Position numbers and translations under genes: made by a program
Origin: Nymphaea colorata
Taxonomy: Eukaryota; Streptophyta; Magnoliopsida; Nymphaeales; Nymphaeaceae
Length of the DNA stretch: 64,000 nucleotides
Reading direction: 5' to 3'
Assembly: GCF_008831285.2 (NCBI RefSeq)
Contig: NC_045141.1
Location: forward strand, 6,093,224 to 6,157,223
Notes under the pieces: generated by a model
What the model was told of the DNA's origin: nothing
Databases searched by the model: none
What the model saw: only the letters and a program-made list of their open reading frames with translations
Part shown: in pieces, positions 57,540-64,000 of the stretch
How the letters are laid out: each line of letters starts with the position of its first letter
Numbering within the stretch: the first letter of the stretch is position 1

Positions 57540-58190
57540 TCATGATAACCAAACATCAGTGTTTTGAAAGTGACATGATTCTAAGGCAGAGATATATCCT
57601 TCTATTGAGTTTGCAATTTCAATTGAAAATTTGGTCAATCCATGGTAAATGAATGCCAATGCCATCACCGCTATGGATATGTGACAGGCTTTGACGTGCC
57701 CCCATTTTTTGAACAGGCAAGCTATGCAAAAATCCATTATGCATTCTTCATTGTTGAAGAATATGAGACCTATGGTACAAGTTACCATGAAATTATTGAA
57801 TTTGTTTGCAGCACTTCTAGTGAGTGAAGTATGATTGACATATTGGGAATATGTTGCACCAAGTTGTTCTAATGGAATACATTGACATCCATCTTTTCCT
57901 AGAAACGGCCAACTTCATTTTTTCGTGAGTTTGTGAATCATTTCTAGAGTTTTGATTTGACTTTGATTGATAAGAAATTGGTCTTCAATTGGTTCTCTTG
58001 GGTCACTTTCTGGCTTGGGTAAACCCATGATGTTAGAAAATTCATCTAGGTTGATTGTCATTTCATTTCATGGGAACCAAAATGTGTTGGTCCTTGCGTT
58101 CCATCTTTTGGCGACTGCATGAATTAGACTACCCATGATGGGTTGCATTGCTAGATTGACTGCTTCTTCGAGACTACAATCTTTTAAGTG
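57540..58190 (-). pseudogene. Plant-mobile-domain/DUF7745-like N-terminal gag region
   Basis: The minus strand reads SLIHAVAKRWNARTNTFWFP, a stop, then EMTINLDEFSNIMGLP. This recalls the plant mobile domain signature W.P.T.TFH.P.GE.T.TL.D...L.GLP. Downstream come PFLGKDGCQCIPLEQLG and an open 83-codon segment (FKKWGHVKACHISIAVMALA, IANSIEGYISALES) ending at 57540. Such domains are known fused to some gypsy gag proteins. Assignment is by motif resemblance only; at least two stops interrupt the frame. Confidence 0.5.
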
Positions 58191-60580
58191 TTATCGAAAC
58201 ATACAACAAAAGGTTGGATACCATGAAAAGTACCACTGAGGTAAGTATACTCCACATGAAACGACACAAAGTCCAAATCGACCTTGACATGACCCGAATA
58301 AGATATGATCATATGAGAAAATGCTTTCTCAGTCCATCTAGAAAAGAGAAAGTATTAGATATTGTTTGCATTCCCAAAAATTTGTTTTGGTCATTGGAGT
58401 GCTTCAGAAATTTTTATTTTTAAAATGAGTGAAAAAGGCACTCACCCATCGGTACGAGGATTGACCATTCCCGATGCATTTATTAGGGATAACCAATCCA
58501 AGGGCTATGCTTATTCTTGATGCATTTCGCTTTTTCTTGAACATCTTTTTATTCTAAATGTGGTGTGGTGTTTGAAAAAATATTGAAGAATTGATTTTTC
58601 AAATTTTTGATAAAGTTTTGAAGAGTCATTTGAGAGTATAAAACACTTTGATTTGGAAAATTTTGAATTGTAAAATCTCTATAAATATCATTTGAAAACA
58701 TTTAAAGATCACTTTTTGAAGTCAATTTAGTGTTCTCTTAAGAATTTAAGTAGGTTTCAGACTTTGCTCTAACTCGGTTGTTACCTAGCTAAAGCTTCAT
58801 CTAATCTTGCTTAAGTTCTTTTAAAAAGGTGCTTGTGATCATTCATGATTTCACAAGTGAATGTGAATGTATGAATGCATTAATCCTATATGATTACAAT
58901 TAAATCACTCATTCCTACAATGACATTCATGTAAAAGCATTCCTACAATGACATTCATGTAAAAGCATTCCTACGATCTCATACATCTAAGTTTCCCATT
59001 TTTATTTATATAATTGTCATAAATATTTTTATGAAACGAGAAAAACTTTTAAAAATGGTTGTAGACCATCAAACATGATTCTAATATGGGGTCATTACTT
59101 GAGTTTTGGTCTTGGTGAAGTCGACAAATGAAAAATTAAAACCTTAGATCTTGAAAGAAAAATATTCGAAAGAATGGAAAAGATGAAAGATTTTAATCCA
59201 AGATGAAAAATCACGCGATTGCGTGATTGTGCACATGAATGAGCACATGAATGCAATTGTGGGATGCGTGATTGTGCTCTCCAATGAGCAGGAGCAGCCC
59301 TACCGCACTAGGTTCAAATGAGGAGGGTGAAATGCCCCCCCTTATTGTCTCGTTTGGATCAATAAGGGGCGGATTTCGCTTCCCTAGCCTCCAAGGAATC
59401 ATGTTTTTTAAATGTGCATTTAAAATGGGTAAAAATGGTTTTTGTTACAAATGGGGTCGACTTTATCCTGAGTTATTTTGCACTCGCTTTAGATGCGGAT
59501 TGGGTTTGATTAGTCAATGACGCATTCTATGAGTGGTTTAAGTTCAAAAAAACATCTTGGTGTGAGAATGAAACATAAAATAAAGGGAAGGTTTGTGCAT
59601 GTGTGTGGCGCTTGATAGCATCAAACTTTTTTGTGTTGATCTTAGCTTTCAGTTTCGAGTTTGAAATTCTTGATTTGGATCTAGATTTGGGTTTTGGATC
59701 TAATTTGGAGTTGAGAGTTGGATTTTGGATCTGAATCTCACGTCTAAAGTTGGGTTTTGAATTTGAATCTTGCGTTTGAACTCGAACATGGGGCTAGAGA
59801 TTCATTTTGGATCAAATAATCGTGAATTTGTTTTGGGTCTAGGGTTGGGCTTAAATTCAAATGAAATAACTGAGAATTTCGTTTGAGTAAAAATGGAATA
59901 CAATCCTTTTGGAAAAATTTAGGGTGATAACAAATATTGACATAAATTGACCAAATAGAAACTCAAGAAGAGTTTGACATTGGGTTTGGACATGAACTTA
60001 GAGACAAGTTAGGTTATTCCATCTCATATATCCAAGCAAGCAATTGAAGTAAAACCAAACAATTAATTGTGAATTTCCTAAGACTCATGCTTATATGCAT
60101 CTTTTTGAAAATTAGTCTTGTTACTTATAAGGAATAAATGGGTTGATTGATCCCGATTTATCCAAAATTTGAAGTATGCCTATCAATATACTAAAACTAT
60201 TGTTCGTTTCGGTACTAATGGGAGGACTTCTCAATCCAATTGGATGGTCTAGTTGTAAGGGTATATCTTGGAGTAATGCCCTAGAAATAGCTTGACAACA
60301 TACTAATTGAGACATGATATAGGTGGAGATTGTTTTTCAAAGTTCATAAGGAGATGTGAAATAGGTGGCTCTAATACATACATTCGTGAGAGATAGATTT
60401 GAAAATTTGAGAGCATACATGGGCTCTATACAACTTCTAAATTGAGGAGCGGTAGGATAATTTACAAAACTAAAGAGAACATGAAATGTCCGCAATTAGT
60501 CGTATATGCATAAAAAATATGAATGATGACATTGTGATAATGACCTTATATGATCTAAGAAATCCTTAGATGAATGATGA
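58191..60580 (-). other. 5' untranslated region of the Tat-like element
   Basis: No coding signal. It contains a 28-bp perfect tandem repeat (58911-58966) and a TTGGATCT-type degenerate block (59640-59830) like the one at 5135-5560, linking the left-edge repeats to this family. Confidence 0.6.
58911..58966 (+). repeat. 28-bp perfect tandem repeat
   Basis: Two identical units starting 'attcctacaatgacattcat' at 58911 and 58939, then the start of a third ('attcctacgatc'). Confidence 0.95.
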
Positions 60581-60599
60581 CAAGTCCCACCATTGTCGC
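60581..60599 (-). other. Primer binding site of the Tat-like element (tRNA-Arg-like)
   Basis: The minus strand reads GCGACAATGGTGGGACTTG a few bases after the 5' LTR end (TGTTTGC on the plus strand at 60604). It matches the motif at 1007-1025. Confidence 0.65.
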
Positions 60600-60603
60600 T
60601 ATC

Positions 60604-63600
60604 TGTTTGCACCCCTCCCCTCCTCAGAGGCATCGTTGCGAATGAACAAGAATTTCAAATTGGGTTTTAGAGGAAAAATTTCAAAGGAAATCAAAACGAG
60701 GTCCAACCATTCCTACCACCTTTAACAGGAGTAATCGGATCAAGGACTAAACATTTTTCAGATCATGAAAAAGTTATTTGATGCAATTCTATATGCTTGT
60801 GCATAAAGGGATGAAACTGAAATTAGAAACTCATTTTGAATTTGGTTTTGAACAAACAAATTTTGAAAAAAGTGGCTAAACTTTCCTGGCAAATGATTGA
60901 TTTTGGAATCTCTTTTTGCCAAATCATGTAATTAGGTTTAAGAAATGTGATCATGATTTCAGATGAGTTCTCTTTTTAGAGAAGAGTTGGAAGCAAGTCA
61001 AACTCACTCTTTTGTTGAAGAGTTCAAAATGCTAGAAAACATGTTTTTAAATGTATTTTAGCCAAATTAGGATATGATGCGATTTGTATTTTCTTTTGAA
61101 ACTAAGTGAGATTTCTAAGTTCTTGTTATAATATGACTTGGTCGCTTTTTTGCAACTTGAAATAGGATCACTTAATTTCTAGAGGTGTATGTAGTGCAAT
61201 TGATTTTTGTGAAGTGAATACATGAAAGAAGAAGAGAAACTATATAAGACATACATTCTTCTTCCTCTCATAATCTCTCAACATTCATTCAATATAAACG
61301 TGCATTATGTAATCTACAAATCACAAGGATTGTTTTTTAATTGGAATGTAGGACTTTATCTACACATGCTTAACAAATTATTAAGCATAAGAGTTACAGA
61401 TGTAGTCCACAAGCTTTAGACTTGAATTAAACTTTTAAAATAATAGAAAATCATGTGTATGACCTTAAAATCAATCAACAAAATATATAGGAGACACAAA
61501 TAACCACCACTTTTGTCTCAAAATAGTTGTAAAATCAGATTTAAATGGCTGAAAATCAGAAATGTTGATTCTAAGAAAGTTTGATTCTTAGACAAGGATA
61601 AATTATTAGAAATTTGCTTAGCTTTTCCATAAGCATCTAAATCAACAAGAGGAATGTTTCTCTTGAGAGCATGTTCCCATTAGTGTTGGATATACACGTT
61701 GGGTGACAACATGAAGTTCTAGAAAACTTTCTTTTCTAAAACTAAATTGGATTTCAGATTTTATGCCAAAAGATTCATCCATTCCTTGGATGATTTCAAC
61801 AAATTTGATCTTATCTTTTGGGAGAAATGAAATTTGGATTCTTACTATGATTTTGCAACATTTTTGGACATGGATTAATCCCATGCAAATAAAAAAATTT
61901 GTGAATGAAAACAGCAACTCCTAAAAGTGTATCCTAGGATGATGATTTGAATGAGGTTAGGACTTTTTATAGTTCTATGAAAAATAGCCACTTTGTGGCT
62001 GGAAATTAACATTTTGGGGGCTTAAACTTTACAGTTTTAAACTAAAGTTTATGAAAACATGGTTTGATCTTCGCAATATACATGCATTTTCACCCACGTA
62101 TTGCTGGAATTGATAAAGTTTTAAAATGTATTATTGAGTGATTTTATAGTTTTGAACTACGAAGATCAAAATGATGTTCTCTTTCTTTAAAATTAATTTA
62201 GAAACGTGTTTCAACCTAACTTTAAAAGAAATAAATGATTTTGAACCAGAGGTTTACATGCATATATATATAATAATGTATATATATACATATCTTGGCT
62301 CTCTAAATGAGATATTTGACAAGGGACCAATTAACATATGAACCATGATGCTTCATAGCTTGGTTCCTTTACATAGAAAAATTGAATACTAGTTTCTAAT
62401 CTTCTCTACCACTCTTAATCAACTAAATCAAGAATGCATGAAATCAAAATGGCTCAAAATGGAAGAAAATGAGAGAATACTCAAACTTATTTCTCTATAA
62501 TTTCACCATGCAAGGGTGGATCACATTCATAATAATCTATCAGTCCTTAGTAGGCATTAAGTTACATTGTTGCAGCACAAATAAATCACTCTCTCACCAG
62601 ATTCACTCATGGGTGTTAAAAATGGTTTAGGATAGCTATTTTGAAAGGGATGTGGCCTTGGGGCCCTTTTCAAAACTTGATCAATGGGTTCTCTTTTTAG
62701 AAAAGCCGATTTATGCATGCATCATGCATTAAAATGTCTATTGATCATAGCTCTCATTAGCTGGACATAATTCCCAGCTATAAATAAGAATGAAAATGAA
62801 ACCCTCCCATGGATATTGAACTTGAAAATAAAATAGCGAGAAGCAAAAATAGATGGAGAATAAGTTAGAATCACCTACCTTGTGGTCAGCCTTGGTACTT
62901 GAGGCTTCTCCTTGCTCGTTCTGATCAGGCAATCCTAAGCAAAAATCGAAGCTTGGATTCCAGCTTAGCAAAGATAGAAGAAGAGACTCTTCTTGCTGGA
63001 AATTACTAGAATAAAGACGGTTTTCCTTCTACTAGAAATCCTAAGCAAGAGTCGAATGAAATACCCTAGCTTAGCAAATCTAGAAGCAAGAAATGGAAGA
63101 GAGAGAGAGGGAGATTGGATGATGGCTGCTCCTCCTCTTCTTGGTTTTTTCTTCTTCCTCCTCCTCTTGGCTGCAACTAGGGAGAAAAGAGAGACAAGAT
63201 ATGAGAAAAAATCGGCCCCCACCTTGGATCCCAATGTGGATTCATATAGAGATGAAATTGAATGAGGAGATGGGTGCACCTACCTCCTTAACTCCCCCTT
63301 GGAACACACCTAAAGCTTGGGAAATCTGCACTTTTTGGGCTGGTAGGAAAGGATAGATTCAGCTAGGTTCCAAGCTGAAATTAAAATTGATTTAAAATTT
63401 AAAAAAGGGCTCAGGTGGCTACCACCTCAACTAGCCTCTAATTTAGCCAATGACCAAGAGAAACTTGATTTCTCATTGGTCTAATCCATGACACATGGAT
63501 TGGTGACTTGGTAAAAGAGATTAAATAAGCTTTTAATACTCTTTAAATGACCCCAACCAAGCACACCTAGCCCATGCACATGAGCTAGGTGTGCTTGTTT

Positions 63601-64000
63601 ATGTCTGGTCAAATGTGGTCCAGACCTAGCCAAGTCTAACTTGGGTCCTAGTTTGACCAAAAATGTTGAAAGAAATACCGCTGACCCTGGTTTTATTTTT
63701 AGAATCAAGCTTGTTAGGTTCAAATCTAGTGACTAATCTCTAAATATTATTGAATTGTGAATTCATTTTGACAATTCAATTAAATTTGAAAAGTGTTTGA
63801 AAATCCTATCAAATTTGATTTAAAAGGACATTTTTGTCCACAATTCAATTGAAAAAGTATTTAATTGAATCAAATTTTAATTTGAAATATTGATTTTCAA
63901 TTTGGTATTTGATTTGTGCATTTGACAAATTCAAATGTGTATTTGATTTTCCTAAAATCCTAATTTGGGTTCTACACATTCAATTTGATCATGAAAGGAC
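60604..64000 (-). repeat. 5' LTR of the Tat-like element (partial, runs off window)
   Basis: Aligns with 49774 onward through about 53.9 kb, including 'ggaggaatgtttctcttgag' type blocks and the (TTC)/(CTC) run near 63150. About 1.4 kb of this LTR is beyond the window. Confidence 0.85.

Larger units (their letters stand above)
49774..64000 (-). mobile_element. Ty3/gypsy Tat-like element with about 4.8-kb LTRs, lacking most of pol, cut by window edge
   Basis: Direct repeats begin TGTTTGCACCCC at 49774 and 60604 and align for the 3.4 kb available. The left one ends GGGTGTTAACA at 54558. The internal region is about 6.0 kb. PBS and polypurine tract positions fix the minus-strand orientation. Gag and retropepsin remnants are recognisable, but I see no reverse transcriptase, RNase H or integrase between protease and 3' LTR. 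Very long LTRs plus a tRNA-Arg-like primer site point to the Tat/Ogre lineage. LTRs differ by roughly 5-10% by eye plus indels, so the insertion is not young. Confidence 0.85.

Noticed and set aside
1-64000. Bacterial-type features such as operons, integrons or toxin-antitoxin pairs
   Set aside because: Intron signals, plant gene families and LTR elements place the window in a plant nucleus; no compact gene clusters exist.

Overview
The window is nuclear DNA of a flowering plant. The reasons are an intronless SUVH-type histone methyltransferase gene, gene fragments with plant-style introns (AP2/ANT family, mitochondrial-type aldehyde dehydrogenase, glutamate carboxypeptidase-like), plant Ty1/copia and Ty3/gypsy (Tat-like) retrotransposons, hAT DNA transposons, and long AT-rich non-coding tracts with (TA)n and (AG)n microsatellites. 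The species cannot be named from the sequence. The only gene that looks intact is the SUVH gene at 15174-17411 (minus strand). Everything else recognisable is mobile DNA or broken gene pieces.

Layout. 1-11.9 kb: decayed Ty3/gypsy material in both orientations. It holds a tRNA-Arg-like primer site at about 1007, a long imperfect inverted repeat (about 1.27-1.87 kb against 4.83-6.01 kb), several tandem repeats and an integrase fragment at 10.9-11.5 kb. 12-18.6 kb: the SUVH gene with an inferred 5'UTR intron, a TATA box and a probable 3'UTR intron. 18.7-28 kb: AT-rich intergenic DNA with a dispersed repeat (second copy at 39.4-40.1 kb), one carboxypeptidase-like exon, a decayed hAT transposase and an AP2/ANT microexon-plus-exon fragment. 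28.5-33 kb: a complete but coding-defective copia element with two LTRs, primer site and a 5-bp target duplication. 34.1-38.2 kb: an aldehyde dehydrogenase pseudogene split by a 3.4-kb hAT element with perfect 10-bp terminal repeats and a perfect 8-bp target duplication. 38.2-46.9 kb: non-coding DNA with tandem repeats, a truncated copia 5' end and a foldback (MITE-like) element. 46.9-64 kb: an older gypsy copy interrupted by a younger relative whose LTRs are about 4.8 kb long. The second LTR of the younger copy runs off the right edge.

The genes do not form a pathway. The coherent story is nested transposition around one conserved chromatin gene. The most useful observations are the hAT insertion in an ALDH exon, the very-long-LTR Tat-like element (gag plus protease but no visible RT, RNase H or integrase, with a plant-mobile-domain-like N-terminal region), the copia element that has lost gag, and the inverted repeat at the left edge. 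I found no convincing new enzymatic or defence system.
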